NCBI RefSeq assembly: GCF_001571365.1 | Contig: NZ_BCTQ01000001.1 | Span: forward strand, 248,001-312,000 | Direction: 5' to 3' | DNA from: Achromobacter denitrificans NBRC 15125 | Lineage (GTDB): Bacteria; Pseudomonadota; Gammaproteobacteria; Burkholderiales; Burkholderiaceae_B | Length of the DNA: 64,000 nt | Shown: one piece after another, positions 36,370 to 46,398 of the stretch | Layout of the letters: the number at the start of each line of letters is the position of its first letter | How positions within the stretch are numbered: position 1 is the first letter of the stretch | Made by a program: the position numbers and the translations under genes | Notes under the pieces: generated by a model | The model's input: only the letters and a program-made list of their open reading frames with translations | The model's database searches: none | What the model was told of the DNA's origin: nothing

Positions 36370-37062
36370 TCAGGACCTGCCGGCGGCGACCGGCGCCAGG
36401 ACTTCGTGCTTCGACGCCGTGCGTTCCGCCGCCTTGTGCACCATCGTATAGGCATAGTCCACGCCCATGCCATAGGCGCCGGAGTGTTCCCTGACGATAT
36501 CCATGACCGCGTCGTAGGAATCGCGGCGCGCCCAGTCGCGCTGCCATTCCAGCATCACCTGCTGCCAGGTGACCGGCACGACGCCGGCCTGCACCATGCG
36601 CTGCATGGCGTAGTCGTGCGCTTCCTTGGAGGTGCCGCCCGACGCGTCGGCCACCATGTAGATTTCATAGCCGCCCTGGTCCATGGCTTCGAGCGCGAAG
36701 CTGTTGTTGCAGACCTCCGTCCACAGGCCGGCGACGACGACCTTCTTGCGCCCGGCGGCCTTCATCGCGTCGCGCACCTTCTGGTCGTCCCAGGAGTTCA
36801 TCGAGGTGCGCTCCAGCAGCTTCTGGCCGGGGAACACGTCGAGCAGTTCGGGATACGTATGGCCGGAGAAGCTCTCGGTCTCGACCGTGGTGATGATCGC
36901 GGGGATGCCGAAGACCTTGGCGGCCTTGGCCAGGGCGACGGTGTTGTTCTTCAGGACCTGCCGGTCTATGGACTGCACGCCGAAAGCCATCTGCGGCTGA
37001 TGGTCGATGAAGATGATCTGGCAATTGCCCGGAGTCAGCAGTTCGAGTTTCGGGTTGGACAT
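36370..37062 (-). CDS. Isochorismatase-like cysteine hydrolase (YcaC-like)
   Basis: 230 aa. The Asp of IIFIDHQPQMAFGV (about 20) and the Cys of GLWTEVCNNSFAL (about 120) are the expected catalytic residues, and RTSMNSWDD fits the YcaC group. Such enzymes hydrolyse amides or related bonds; many YcaC proteins have unknown substrates. It follows the XapX gene in the leftward operon by 114 bp and may act together with the amidohydrolase. Confidence 0.85.
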   Translation of the reverse strand: MSNPKLELLTPGNCQIIFIDHQPQMAFGVQSIDRQVLKNNTVALAKAAKVFGIPAIITTVETESFSGHTYPELLDVFPGQKLLERTSMNSWDDQKVRDAMKAAGRKKVVVAGLWTEVCNNSFALEAMDQGGYEIYMVADASGGTSKEAHDYAMQRMVQAGVVPVTWQQVMLEWQRDWARRDSYDAVMDIVREHSGAYGMGVDYAYTMVHKAAERTASKHEVLAPVAAGRS

Positions 37063-37176
37063 GGAAGGCTCCTTGATCGAGCGGGTTGGGGCGAGGGTTC
37101 GCCGTGGATCTCGTTTGGGGGGGAATGCCCGCGGCGGCGGCCCTGCGGCCCTGCGGCCGTTCGCGGGCGCGGCGCG

Positions 37177-37446
37177 TCAGGCGGCGGGCGGCTTGCCGGC
37201 GCCGCCGTCCTTGTCCTCCGCGCGCGGAGGCAGTCCGGTGATTTTCGGGGCGCATTCACTGCTGAACCAGGACACGGATACCGGTTCCCGGTGAATGACG
37301 CGCTTTGCGATGGGGACGAGCTGCTCGCCGATCAGCATGCCGAGCAGGCCGACGAGGGCGATCGCCGGCGGCGCGGGCGACCGGACATTGATGAGCCCGT
37401 AGATCACGCCGACGAGCACGCCGGCGCCGAGGGATATCAGGTACAT
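37177..37446 (-). CDS. XapX-domain membrane protein
   Basis: 89 aa. The sequence ISLGAGVLVGVIYGLINVRS with PPAIALVGLLGMLIGEQ is the XapX domain: two short helices with GxxxG spacing. A polar proline-rich tail follows. XapX genes typically neighbour isochorismatase-like and amidohydrolase genes, as here. It is the first gene of the leftward operon. Function unknown. Confidence 0.85.
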   Translation of the reverse strand: MYLISLGAGVLVGVIYGLINVRSPAPPAIALVGLLGMLIGEQLVPIAKRVIHREPVSVSWFSSECAPKITGLPPRAEDKDGGAGKPPAA

Positions 37447-37556
37447 AGCGGGCTCCGAACCATGAGTTGCATGGGTCGGTACTTTCCCGCAGTTCGCGGC
37501 ACGGCGCTAGAACGGCCGTATCGCGGAATTTGTATTTGCGTCTCGCCGCCGCCCGC

Positions 37557-38219
37557 TCAGGTCTTGACCATGGAGCGCGGCAGGTTGATCAGGAAGTCGG
37601 CCAGGCCCTTGGCCCCCTGGGCCAGGCTGATGTGGCGCATCATCATCTGGTGGGCGCGCTCGGGATCGTGGGCCAGGATCGCTTCCAGCAGTTCGCCGTG
37701 CTGCTCGTAAGAGGCGCGCACCCGCCCCACCGCGCTGAAGGCGTGCCGCAGGTAGGCGCCCGTGCGCGCGCGCAGGCTCAGGAGCTCCTGCCTGAGGTAG
37801 GGGTTGCGACATCCGTGGTAGAGCACTTCGTGGAACGCATGGTTGGCCTCGCGCCACCCTTCCGCGTCGTCGGCGTCCACCAGCCCCGCCGCGTCGCGAT
37901 GGATGCGGGCCAGTTCCTGGCGCTCCTCGTCGGACATGCGCTGACAGGCCATCCGCGTGCACACCCCCTCCATCTCGGCCATCAGCTCCCAGATCGCCAG
38001 CAGCTCCTGCACGTCCATCCGCGCCACCTCCATGCCGTTGCGGGGCTGGCTTTCCAGCATGCCCTGCACTTTCAGCTGGATGAGCGCTTCGCGCACCGGG
38101 GTGCGCGATACGCCGAAGCGCGCGGCGAGCTCCTGCTCGTCTATCGGGTCGCCGGGTTTCAAGACGCCGGCGCGGATGTCGTCCTCGACGGCCAGGCGGA
38201 TGCGTTCACTGACTTTCAT
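37557..38219 (-). CDS. GntR-family regulator with FCD domain
   Basis: 220 aa from ATG at 38219 (MKVSERIRLA); a GTG three codons upstream is possible. The winged HTH (about 5-70: LAARFGVSRTPVREALIQLK) and the all-helical FCD domain (about 75-205) are clear. It is divergent from the ten-gene catabolic operon starting at 38313 and probably represses it, releasing on a small carboxylate-type ligand as FCD regulators do. Confidence 0.9.
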   Translation of the reverse strand: MKVSERIRLAVEDDIRAGVLKPGDPIDEQELAARFGVSRTPVREALIQLKVQGMLESQPRNGMEVARMDVQELLAIWELMAEMEGVCTRMACQRMSDEERQELARIHRDAAGLVDADDAEGWREANHAFHEVLYHGCRNPYLRQELLSLRARTGAYLRHAFSAVGRVRASYEQHGELLEAILAHDPERAHQMMMRHISLAQGAKGLADFLINLPRSMVKT

Positions 38220-38265
38220 GGTTTCCACGTATAAAAATTGTGTTGCTGTAAATTATCCCTTGTTC

Positions 38266-38281
38266 TATAAATATATTTATA
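38266..38281. promoter_or_regulatory. Perfect AT palindrome between GntR gene and amidase operon
   Basis: TATAAATATATTTATA is a perfect 16-base palindrome centred in the 93-bp divergent gap, within an AT-rich tract that contrasts with the GC-rich genes. It may combine promoter -10 sequences for both directions with the GntR operator. Which role applies is inferred from position. Confidence 0.5.
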
Positions 38282-38312
38282 AACGTTCAAATAATACAAG
38301 CAAGGGGTAGGA

Positions 38313-38498
38313 ATGGGCATTCCTGACAAAGCCGAGCAGGCGCCGGATCCGCGGGCCGATTTGCCGCCCTGGGTCCTGGGCGTGCGCGAGCTGCTCGCGC
38401 GGCAAGGCATCCCGGCAACCGAGGCCCAGGTCCGCGGCGCGGCCAAGACCCTCGCCCGGCTCGCGCCCCCGCTCCGCCGGCAGGAGGCGCCGCGATGA
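38313..38498 (+). CDS. Small AtzG-like amidase partner
   Basis: 61 aa; the ATG follows AAGGGGTAGGA. The helical core (LPPWVLGVRELLARQGIPAT, then AQVRGAAKTLARLAP) resembles the DUF4089/AtzG family. AtzG is a GatC-like small subunit that stabilises the amidase AtzE. Its stop overlaps the amidase start (ATGA at 38495), which strongly supports a two-subunit enzyme. The similarity is short, so the family call is moderate. Confidence 0.65.
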   Translation: MGIPDKAEQAPDPRADLPPWVLGVRELLARQGIPATEAQVRGAAKTLARLAPPLRRQEAPR

Positions 38499-39874
38499 CG
38501 CCGGCCGGACTGCCCGAGGGGATCGCGGCCCTGCGCGGCGCCCTGCTGCGCGGCGATATCGGCCTGCAGGACGCCCTGGCGCGGCAGCACGCGGCCTTCG
38601 TCGCGGATCCGCTGCACAGCGCGACCGCGGTGTTCGACCCGCCCGCGTCCCTGCCCGGGCTCGCGCTGCCCCTGGCCGGCGTGGGCCTGGCCCACAAGGA
38701 CATCTTCATGCTGCGCGGCCGCGCTCCCGGCCGCGGCACGGATCCCGCCCTGAATGCCGGCCCGCCGTCCGCGGCCGCGGCAACGCTGATCCGCCGGCTG
38801 GACGCCGCCGGCAGCCAGCCGCTGGCCGCGCTGGCCATGGCCGAACACGCTTGCGGCGCGACCGGGGAAAATCCGCACTACCCCCTGCCCCGCAATCCGG
38901 TCGACGCGCAGGCGACGGTGGGCGGGTCCTCCAGCGGATCGGCGGTCGCCGTGGCCGCGGGCCTGTGCTACGGCTCGCTGGGCACCGACACCGCCGGCTC
39001 CGTGCGCATTCCCGCCGCCACCTGCGGCATCCTGGGGCTCAAACCCACGCGCGGGCTGTTGCCCACTCAGGGCATCGCGCCGCTCGCCCCCAGCCTGGAC
39101 ACGGCCGGCATCCTCGCCCGCGACGCGGCCGACGCCGCCCTCATCCTCGAAAACCTGGTCGCTCCCGCGCAGGCGCGGCGCCTCTTTCCACAGGGCGCCC
39201 AGGCCTGGGCCGACGCGCCCGACGCAACCGCCTGGCGCGTCGCCACCTGCTGGGAGCATCCCAACCCGGCCGTCACGTTGTCTTCGGAGGTCGGCCACGC
39301 GCTGCAGGGCCTGGTGGACGCGTTGCCGGCGGGCACGGCGCGCAAGCCGGTCGCGCTGGACGGCCTGCCGACCTGGACCCGGCTCGCCGATACCCTGCTG
39401 CATGCCGAAGCGGCGTCCATCCACTCGGCCGCCCTGCGCGAAGACGCCCCCGCCCTGACGCCGCTGACCCGCACGGTGGCGCTGGCGGGCGCGGCGCTGC
39501 CCGCCGTCTGGTACCTGGACGCGTTGCGCCAGCGCGGCGCGCATGCCCGGCGGTTCGTCGCCCAGGCGCTGCGCGGGGTGGACCTGCTGCTGACGCCGGC
39601 CCTGCCGCGCGGCGTGCCCGACTGGCGGCAGGTACTGACCGGCACCGACACGTTCGAGCCGCGCCAATTGCTGGATATGTTCAGCTGGATGGCCTTCGTC
39701 AATTACCTGGGCCTGCCCGCCATCGTGTTCCCCATCGGCCTGGACAGCCGCAAGCGGCCCATCAGCATCCAGGCGATCGCCCGCCCCGGCCACGAAGCCC
39801 GGCTGCTCGCGTTCGCCCGCCACGTGGAGCGGGCGCGTCCGCGCGCCGCTTCTTTCCTTCCCTCACCTCTCTGA
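38495..39874 (+). CDS. Amidase signature enzyme, AtzE/GatA-like
   Basis: 459 aa. The Ser-cisSer-Lys triad is visible: Lys about 68 in GLAHKDIF, Ser in GGSSSGSAVAVAAG (about 143-150), and the nucleophile Ser about 169 in TDTAGSVRIPA. Length is typical for AtzE-type amidases. It is coupled to the AtzG-like gene. In this operon it could hydrolyse the half-amide released by the PuuE/imidase-like enzyme at 44634 (inference). Confidence 0.88.
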   Translation: MTPAGLPEGIAALRGALLRGDIGLQDALARQHAAFVADPLHSATAVFDPPASLPGLALPLAGVGLAHKDIFMLRGRAPGRGTDPALNAGPPSAAAATLIRRLDAAGSQPLAALAMAEHACGATGENPHYPLPRNPVDAQATVGGSSSGSAVAVAAGLCYGSLGTDTAGSVRIPAATCGILGLKPTRGLLPTQGIAPLAPSLDTAGILARDAADAALILENLVAPAQARRLFPQGAQAWADAPDATAWRVATCWEHPNPAVTLSSEVGHALQGLVDALPAGTARKPVALDGLPTWTRLADTLLHAEAASIHSAALREDAPALTPLTRTVALAGAALPAVWYLDALRQRGAHARRFVAQALRGVDLLLTPALPRGVPDWRQVLTGTDTFEPRQLLDMFSWMAFVNYLGLPAIVFPIGLDSRKRPISIQAIARPGHEARLLAFARHVERARPRAASFLPSPL

Positions 39875-39884
39875 AGCCGAGACC

Positions 39885-41081
39885 ATGCCACAACTCTCCG
39901 CCTCGCCAGCCCTGCGGCGCTTCCGCGTGCTAGACCTCTCCCGCGTGCGGGCGGGCCCCACCTGCGTGCGCATGCTGGCCGACTTCGGCGCGGACGTGAT
40001 CCGGATAGAGCCGCCGCCGGGCGTCGATCCCAACGAAGCCATGTTCGCCGCCGACCGCTGGAGCGGGGACTTCCAGAACCTGAACCGCAATAAGCGCTCG
40101 CTGACCCTCAACCTCAAGACGCCCGAAGGCCTGGACGTGTTCAAGCGCCTCGCGGCCGAGGCCGACGTGGTGGTCGAGAACTGGCGCCCCGACGTCAAGC
40201 GGCGACTGGGCCTGGATTACGAGTCGCTGCGCCGGCTCAACCCCAGGCTGATCCTCGCCAGCATCTCCGGCTTCGGCCAGACCGGCCCCTACGCGGGCCG
40301 GCCGGGCTTCGACCAGATCATCCAGGGCATGGGCGGGCTGATGTCGGTCACCGGCCTGCCCGGCCAGGGGCCGGTGCGCGCCGGCCTGGCGGTCGCCGAC
40401 TCCAGCACGGGCCTGTATGCCGCCCTCGGCATCCTGACGGCGCTGCTGGAACGCGAACAATCCGGCGAGGGGCAGTGGGTCCACGCCTCGCTGCTGCATT
40501 CCCAGATCGCCATGATGGACTTCCAGGCGGCGCGCTACCTGAACGACGGCGACGTCCCGCGCCAGGAAGGCAACGACCACCCGACCAGCAGCCCGATGGG
40601 CCTGTTCCAGGCCAAGGACGGGATGTTCAACCTGGGCGCCGCGGGCGAAGGCAACTGGAAACGCTTTTGCGCCGCACTCGAACGCCACGACTGGGAGTCG
40701 GATCCGGAATTCGCCACCGAGAAGCTGCGCGTGGCCAACCGCCAGCGCCTGAACCGCGAGATCCAGGCCATGTTCCTCAATGCGGACGTGGACCATTGGG
40801 TGACGCTGCTGAACGAGGCCGGCGTGCCGGCCGGCCCGGTCTATTCCGTGCCGCAGATGTTCGAGGACCCGCAGGTTCGGCACCTGCAGACGGCGCGGAC
40901 CTGCCCGGCCTGGCAAGGCGGCGAGCGCACGCTGATCACGCAGCCGGTCACGCTCGCCCGCACGCCGGCCGAGATCGCGCGCACCGCGCCCGGCTGGGGC
41001 GAACATACCGAGGAAATCCTGCTGGAAGCCGGCTACGCTGACGCGGATATCGAACGGCTGCGCGACGCCCGCGCCATCTGA
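39885..41081 (+). CDS. CaiB/BaiF (family III) CoA transferase
   Basis: 398 aa. VLDLSRVRAGPTCVRMLADF and LNRNKRSLTLNLKT are the family N-terminal motifs. The catalytic Asp is about residue 172 in GLAVADSSTGLYAA. It transfers CoA between carboxylic acids. It lies 10 bp after the amidase and probably activates the acid product. Confidence 0.9.
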   Translation: MPQLSASPALRRFRVLDLSRVRAGPTCVRMLADFGADVIRIEPPPGVDPNEAMFAADRWSGDFQNLNRNKRSLTLNLKTPEGLDVFKRLAAEADVVVENWRPDVKRRLGLDYESLRRLNPRLILASISGFGQTGPYAGRPGFDQIIQGMGGLMSVTGLPGQGPVRAGLAVADSSTGLYAALGILTALLEREQSGEGQWVHASLLHSQIAMMDFQAARYLNDGDVPRQEGNDHPTSSPMGLFQAKDGMFNLGAAGEGNWKRFCAALERHDWESDPEFATEKLRVANRQRLNREIQAMFLNADVDHWVTLLNEAGVPAGPVYSVPQMFEDPQVRHLQTARTCPAWQGGERTLITQPVTLARTPAEIARTAPGWGEHTEEILLEAGYADADIERLRDARAI

Positions 41082-41106
41082 TGCAACTGCCCACGCGGAG
41101 ATTCCC

Positions 41107-41913
41107 ATGACCCCAGCATCCTCACCCGCCCCCGGCCGCCTGGACGTCGCCCTGGAAGGCAACGTCGTGCGCGTCCGCATCGTCAACCCGGCGCGCTACA
41201 ACGCCATGTCCCTGGCGATGTGGGAAGAACTGGCGCGCGTCCTGCGGGAAGCCGGCAACCGCGACGACGCGCGCGCCATTGTGCTGGCGGGCGACGGCGA
41301 CCGCGCCTTCGTGTCCGGCGCCGACATTTCCGAATTCGGCGCCCAGCGCAAGGATCCCGCCCAGATCGCCCGCTACGACGCCGCGGTGGCCGGCGCCATG
41401 CGCGCCTTGAGCGCCTGCCCGTTGCCCGTGATCGCGGCGATACGCGGCATCTGCATGGGCGGCGGCATGGCGCTCGCGCTGGCCTGCGACCTGCGCTACT
41501 GCAGCCAGGGTTCGCGCTTCCGGATGCCGGCGGGACGCTTGGGGCTGGGCTATGCGATGGAAGGCCTCAAGCGCATGCGCGACATACTGGGCGCGGCGCG
41601 CACCGCCGACCTGTTCATGACCGCGAGAACCTTGGACGGCATCGAAGCCGCGCGCATCGGCCTGGTGCACGAGGTCTACGCCGAAGAGGAATTCGACCAG
41701 GCCGTGGCCAGGCGCATCGGGGAAGTGGCGGGCAACGCCCCGCTGACCCTGCGCGCCGCCAAGATGGCCCTGCGGCACCTGGCGGGCGAGCCGTCCGCCC
41801 CGACCGCCGAGGCCGTCGACGAAGCCGTCCGAGCCTGCTTTCTCAGCCAGGACTACCAGGAAGGGCAGTTGGCGTTCCGCGAGAAGCGGCCGCCCGTGTT
41901 CACCGGAAGCTGA
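41107..41913 (+). CDS. Enoyl-CoA hydratase/isomerase-family protein lacking both catalytic glutamates
   Basis: 268 aa crotonase fold. Oxyanion-hole segments are present (FVSGADISEFG; GICMGGGMALALACDLRY). Where hydratases carry catalytic Glu (GGGxEL and PEIxLG), this protein reads GGGMALAL and MPAGRLGLG, so neither Glu is present. It probably catalyses another acyl-CoA reaction. It follows the CoA transferase by 25 bp. Confidence 0.82.
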   Translation: MTPASSPAPGRLDVALEGNVVRVRIVNPARYNAMSLAMWEELARVLREAGNRDDARAIVLAGDGDRAFVSGADISEFGAQRKDPAQIARYDAAVAGAMRALSACPLPVIAAIRGICMGGGMALALACDLRYCSQGSRFRMPAGRLGLGYAMEGLKRMRDILGAARTADLFMTARTLDGIEAARIGLVHEVYAEEEFDQAVARRIGEVAGNAPLTLRAAKMALRHLAGEPSAPTAEAVDEAVRACFLSQDYQEGQLAFREKRPPVFTGS

Positions 41914-41938
41914 GCGCAATCCGGCTCGGTTTCTTCCT

Positions 41939-41958
41939 GGCGCGGCACCGCCCGCGCC
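41939..41958 (+). other. Intercistronic hairpin before the ABC genes
   Basis: GGCGCGG and CCGCGCC pair around a six-base loop between the enoyl-CoA-hydratase-like gene and the binding-protein gene. No T-run follows. Such hairpins before transporter genes can raise the level of binding-protein mRNA relative to upstream genes. Confidence 0.4.
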
Positions 41959-41994
41959 ACTCGCAGTGTTTATCAAGCAACAAGGGGAAAATGC

Positions 41995-42972
41995 ATGAAA
42001 ACGCTCTACAGGATGACCCTCGCCGGCGCGCTTTGCGCCTATGCCGCGGGCAGCCACGCCGTCGGCCCGCGGCCGGCGCCCGCGCCGCAAAAGCAGGTGC
42101 TGACGGTGGGCTACGTCAAGGTCGGCCACCTCTCTCCCATCATCTTCGTCGCGGACGACCTGAAGGCCTGCAACGTCGAGGTCAAGCCCGTCGAATTCGT
42201 CCGCTATGCCGATGCGCGCACCGCCCTGCTGTCGGGTTCGGTGGACGTGTCCGGCATCGGCCCGGCCGACCTGGCGATCGCGCTGGCCCAGGGCAGCCAG
42301 AAGCTGGTCGGGCTGTCCGGCGTCGCGTCCTCGCCCAAGTACCTGGTGACGCGCAAGGGCGTCAAGATGGACGATTGGAAGGACCTGGCCGGCAAGCGCG
42401 TCGGCATCGCGCCGGGCTCGGCCGTCTGGTTCCAGTGGGCGGCCATGCTCGCCGAAAAGGGCGTGCCCTACAACACCTTCACCGCCGTCAACATCCAGGG
42501 CGGCGGCACGGCTTTCGTCCAGTCGCTGCAACGCGGCGACGTGGACGCGGTCGCGCTGTGGGAGCCGTTCGAATCCCAGCTGGTGGCCGACGGCACCGCC
42601 TTCTTCGCGAAGAACCTGGAATACAGCCAGAGCAAGGCGGTGGGTGCCGAACTGGGCCTGCTCGCCACCACGCGCGACGCGCTGCGCGACAAGCGCGCAG
42701 CGGTCAAGTGCTTCCTGTGGGCCTACAAGAACGCCGAGGAAAGGCTCGCCAAGGACCCGGAGGCCTTCGCCGAAGCCTATTCCAAGTACACCGGGCTGCC
42801 CTTGAACGTCACCCGGGAATCGGCCAAGCTGATCAAGCTGGGCGGCGTGCTGGACCTGGACCAGATGCGTCGCCAGGCCAAGACCTTCAATGAGCTGGGC
42901 GTCATTCCGAAAGACGTGAGCGGGCAGATCGATACCGTATGGGATGCCGAGCTGCTCAAGGAAGTCATGTGA
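41995..42972 (+). CDS. ABC transporter binding protein, SsuA/TauA type
   Basis: 325 aa with signal peptide (MKTLYRMTLAGALCAYAAGS, cleavage near SHA). NMT1/SsuA-like features include TVGYVKVGHLSPIIFVADDL, SGIGPADLAIALAQGSQKL and DAVALWEPFESQLV. AAGGGG lies nine bases before the ATG. It captures a small, probably cyclic or N-containing organic acid for this operon. Confidence 0.9.
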   Translation: MKTLYRMTLAGALCAYAAGSHAVGPRPAPAPQKQVLTVGYVKVGHLSPIIFVADDLKACNVEVKPVEFVRYADARTALLSGSVDVSGIGPADLAIALAQGSQKLVGLSGVASSPKYLVTRKGVKMDDWKDLAGKRVGIAPGSAVWFQWAAMLAEKGVPYNTFTAVNIQGGGTAFVQSLQRGDVDAVALWEPFESQLVADGTAFFAKNLEYSQSKAVGAELGLLATTRDALRDKRAAVKCFLWAYKNAEERLAKDPEAFAEAYSKYTGLPLNVTRESAKLIKLGGVLDLDQMRRQAKTFNELGVIPKDVSGQIDTVWDAELLKEVM

Positions 42973-43025
42973 TTGCGCGGCTCGCGGACCGGCCTGGGGG
43001 CCGGCCGCCAGCCAAGGAGATGCTG

Positions 43026-43862
43026 GTGAACGCTTCAACACTGAAATGCGCAACGCCGATCCGCCGCTCCCGCCGCGCGATCGGCCAGGCGGGACTGGGG
43101 CTGGCGGTGCCCGCCCTGATCCTGATCGTCTGGCAACTGGCAGGGCAGTCGCCCGACATGGCCGGCGTGGTGCCAACGCCGGTGCAGGTGGCGCGCGCGT
43201 GGTATGCCTGGATCTTCGGCCCGCCGGGGATGGGGCTCAACCCCTACCAGGGCACCTGGGCGGGCAACGTGCAGTACTCGGCCATGCGCGTGATCCAGGG
43301 GTTCGCGCTGGCGATGCTGCTGGGGATTCCGCTGGGCCTGGCCATCGGCTGGAGCCGCCTGGCTTCCCAGACGCTGGACCCGCTGATACAGGGGCTGCGC
43401 CCCATTCCGATCACGGCCTGGCTGCCGTTTTCCATCGCCCTGTTCGGCATCCGCGACATGGGCTCCATCTTCCTGATCTTCCTGGGCGGCTTCTACGCCA
43501 TCGTGGTCAACACCACGCAGGGCGCACGCGACGTTGACCGCAACCTGGTGCGCGCGGCGCGCATGATGGGCGCCTCCTCCACGCAACTGCTGCGCCGGGT
43601 CGTGCTGCCGGCCGCCATGCCCGCCATCTTCACGGGCCTGCGCATCGGCCTGGGCATCTCGTGGACGGCCGTGATCGTCTCGGAAATGGTGGCCGTGAAA
43701 TCCGGCCTGGGCTATGTGCTGTGGGACGCCTATTACGTCGGCCGCATGGACATCGTGCTCGCGGACATGGTCTCCATCGGGCTGATGGGTTTCCTCAGCG
43801 ACCGCCTGATCGTCATCATCGAACGCCGGGTCCTGGTCTGGCGCATGCTGCAGAATCATTGA
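43026..43862 (+). CDS. ABC transporter permease, SsuC/TauC type
   Basis: 278 aa from GTG at 43026. AAGGAG (43014-43019) directly abuts an ATG at 43020, leaving no spacing, whereas the in-frame GTG has six bases, so GTG is the probable start. Six helices follow; the coupling loop reads AARMMGASSTQLLRRVVLPA. It pairs with the ATPase 7 bp downstream. Confidence 0.9.
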   Translation: MNASTLKCATPIRRSRRAIGQAGLGLAVPALILIVWQLAGQSPDMAGVVPTPVQVARAWYAWIFGPPGMGLNPYQGTWAGNVQYSAMRVIQGFALAMLLGIPLGLAIGWSRLASQTLDPLIQGLRPIPITAWLPFSIALFGIRDMGSIFLIFLGGFYAIVVNTTQGARDVDRNLVRAARMMGASSTQLLRRVVLPAAMPAIFTGLRIGLGISWTAVIVSEMVAVKSGLGYVLWDAYYVGRMDIVLADMVSIGLMGFLSDRLIVIIERRVLVWRMLQNH

Positions 43863-43869
43863 GGGTGCC

Positions 43870-44619
<750 letters not shown>

Positions 44620-44633
44620 CCCCTGGATCCCTC

Positions 44634-45515
44634 ATGGCGACTCCCCGCATCCCCTACGCGTTCTCCGCCGATCCGCCCGCCCTGGCCGAGCCGGGGCAAG
44701 GCCGGATCATGGTGCACCTGGTCATCAACGTCGAGCACTGGCCGTTCGACCAGCCCATGCCGCGCACCATCATCACCCCGCCGCACGGCCGCGAGACCGT
44801 GCCGGACGTGCCCAACTACAGTTGGGCCGAGTACGGCATGCGCGCCGGCCTGCCGCGCATGCTCGCCGCGATCCGGTCCCGCGGCCTGCCCGCCTCGACC
44901 AGCTGCAACGCCAGCGTCATCGACGCCTACCCGCGCGCGGCCGAGGCCATGCTCGCGGCGGGATGGGAGTTCATCGGGCACGGCATGCACCAGAAGACGC
45001 TGAACCAGGCGGACGCCGAGGCCGAGCTGATCGCGGCCTGCCTGGAGAAACTGCGCGCCTTCACCGGCAGCCGCCCCCGCGGATGGCTCAGCCCGGGCCT
45101 GCGCGAAACGCCCGACACGCCCGACCTGCTGGCCGACGCCGGCGTGGAATACGTGTGCGACTGGGTCCTGGACGATCTGCCCAACTGGATGCGCGTCAAG
45201 CGCGGTTCGCTGATCCAGATGCCGTACAACCTGGAGCTGAACGACTCGGTCATCTATGCCGTCGAAAAGCACTCCTCGCCCGAATTCCTGCTGCGACTGA
45301 CGCGCACCCTGGCGCTGTTCGAGCGCGAATGCGAAACGCAGCCCAGAGTGCTCGCGCTGGGCCTGCACCCGCACTTGATGGGCGTGCCGCACCGCTACGG
45401 CTACTTCGAGGAAATGCTGGACCTGTTGCTGCGCCATCCGAAGGTCGACTTCATGACCGGCGGCCAGATCGCCGACTGGTTCAAGCAGCGCCGCCCCCCT
45501 CCCTCTCTCGCCTAA
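44634..45515 (+). CDS. Polysaccharide-deacetylase-fold hydrolase, PuuE/imidase-like
   Basis: 293 aa from ATG at 44634. LVINVEHWPFDQPM, DVPNYSWAEYGMRAGLPRML, EFIGHGMHQ and LALGLHPHLMGVPHRYGYF are typical of the PuuE subgroup, which opens cyclic ureides such as allantoin, and related cyclic imide hydrolases, rather than of sugar deacetylases. The His residues in GHGMHQ and GLHPH are candidate metal ligands. In this operon a cyclic imide/amide ring-opening step fits the amidase upstream. Confidence 0.82.
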   Translation: MATPRIPYAFSADPPALAEPGQGRIMVHLVINVEHWPFDQPMPRTIITPPHGRETVPDVPNYSWAEYGMRAGLPRMLAAIRSRGLPASTSCNASVIDAYPRAAEAMLAAGWEFIGHGMHQKTLNQADAEAELIAACLEKLRAFTGSRPRGWLSPGLRETPDTPDLLADAGVEYVCDWVLDDLPNWMRVKRGSLIQMPYNLELNDSVIYAVEKHSSPEFLLRLTRTLALFERECETQPRVLALGLHPHLMGVPHRYGYFEEMLDLLLRHPKVDFMTGGQIADWFKQRRPPPSLA

Positions 45516-45519
45516 CCCC

Positions 45520-46398
45520 ATGCCTACCGCCCTCACCCATGACGGATACCGCCTGCACGTGGAAGAAGCCGGACAGGGCTCTCCCGTCGTGTTCGTCCAC
45601 GAATTCGCGGGCGACCACCTGAGCTGGGAACCCCAGCTGCGGGCCTTCGCGCGACGCCACCGCTGCGTCGTATACGCCGCCCGCGGCTACCCGCCGTCCG
45701 ACGTGCCCACCGATCCCGCGGCCTACTCCCAGGACAACGCCGTCCGCGATCTGGCCTCGGTGCTGGCGGCCCGCGGCATCGACCGCGCCCATGTCGTCGG
45801 CCTCTCCATGGGGGGCTTCGCGGCCCTGCATTTCGGCCTGGCCCATCCCGAACTCGTGCGCTCGCTGACCATCGCCGGCGTGGGCTACGGCGCGCTCGCG
45901 TCCGGCCACGCCGCCTTCCGGGAAGCCTCGCTGCAGGCCGCCGAGCGCTTCGAAACGCTGGGCAGCGCCGGCTACGGCCCCACCTACGCGGCCGGCGCGG
46001 CGCGGGTTCAATACCAGAACAAGGATCCGCGCGGCTGGCAGGTCTTCGCGGATGCCCTGAGCCGCCATGACGCCACCGGCGCCGCGCTGACCCTGCGCGG
46101 CGTCCAGGCCGGGCGCCCCGCCCTGGATACCCTGGCGGGCCCGCTAGGCGGGTTGTCGGCGCCCACGCTCATCATTGCCGGCGACGAGGACGACCACGCC
46201 CTGGAGCCGGCCCTTTTCCTCAAGCGCACCCTGCCCGCCAGCGGCCTGCTGATGCTGCCCAAGACCGGCCATACGCTGAACCTGGAGGAGCCCGAGGCAT
46301 TCAACCGGGCCGTGCTGGACTTCATCGCCGCCGTCGAGGCCGGACGCTGGACGGCGCGCGATCCCCGCGCCACCGGCGAGGTCATGAAGCTCTCATGA
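45520..46398 (+). CDS. Alpha/beta hydrolase
   Basis: 292 aa. The nucleophile elbow is GLSMGG (Ser about 94), the acid lies in IIAGDEDDHA and the His in KTGHTLNLEEP. It starts 4 bp after the PuuE-like gene and its stop overlaps the MmgE/PrpD start (ATGA at 46395). It probably cleaves a pathway ester, thioester or C-C bond. Confidence 0.88.
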   Translation: MPTALTHDGYRLHVEEAGQGSPVVFVHEFAGDHLSWEPQLRAFARRHRCVVYAARGYPPSDVPTDPAAYSQDNAVRDLASVLAARGIDRAHVVGLSMGGFAALHFGLAHPELVRSLTIAGVGYGALASGHAAFREASLQAAERFETLGSAGYGPTYAAGAARVQYQNKDPRGWQVFADALSRHDATGAALTLRGVQAGRPALDTLAGPLGGLSAPTLIIAGDEDDHALEPALFLKRTLPASGLLMLPKTGHTLNLEEPEAFNRAVLDFIAAVEAGRWTARDPRATGEVMKLS

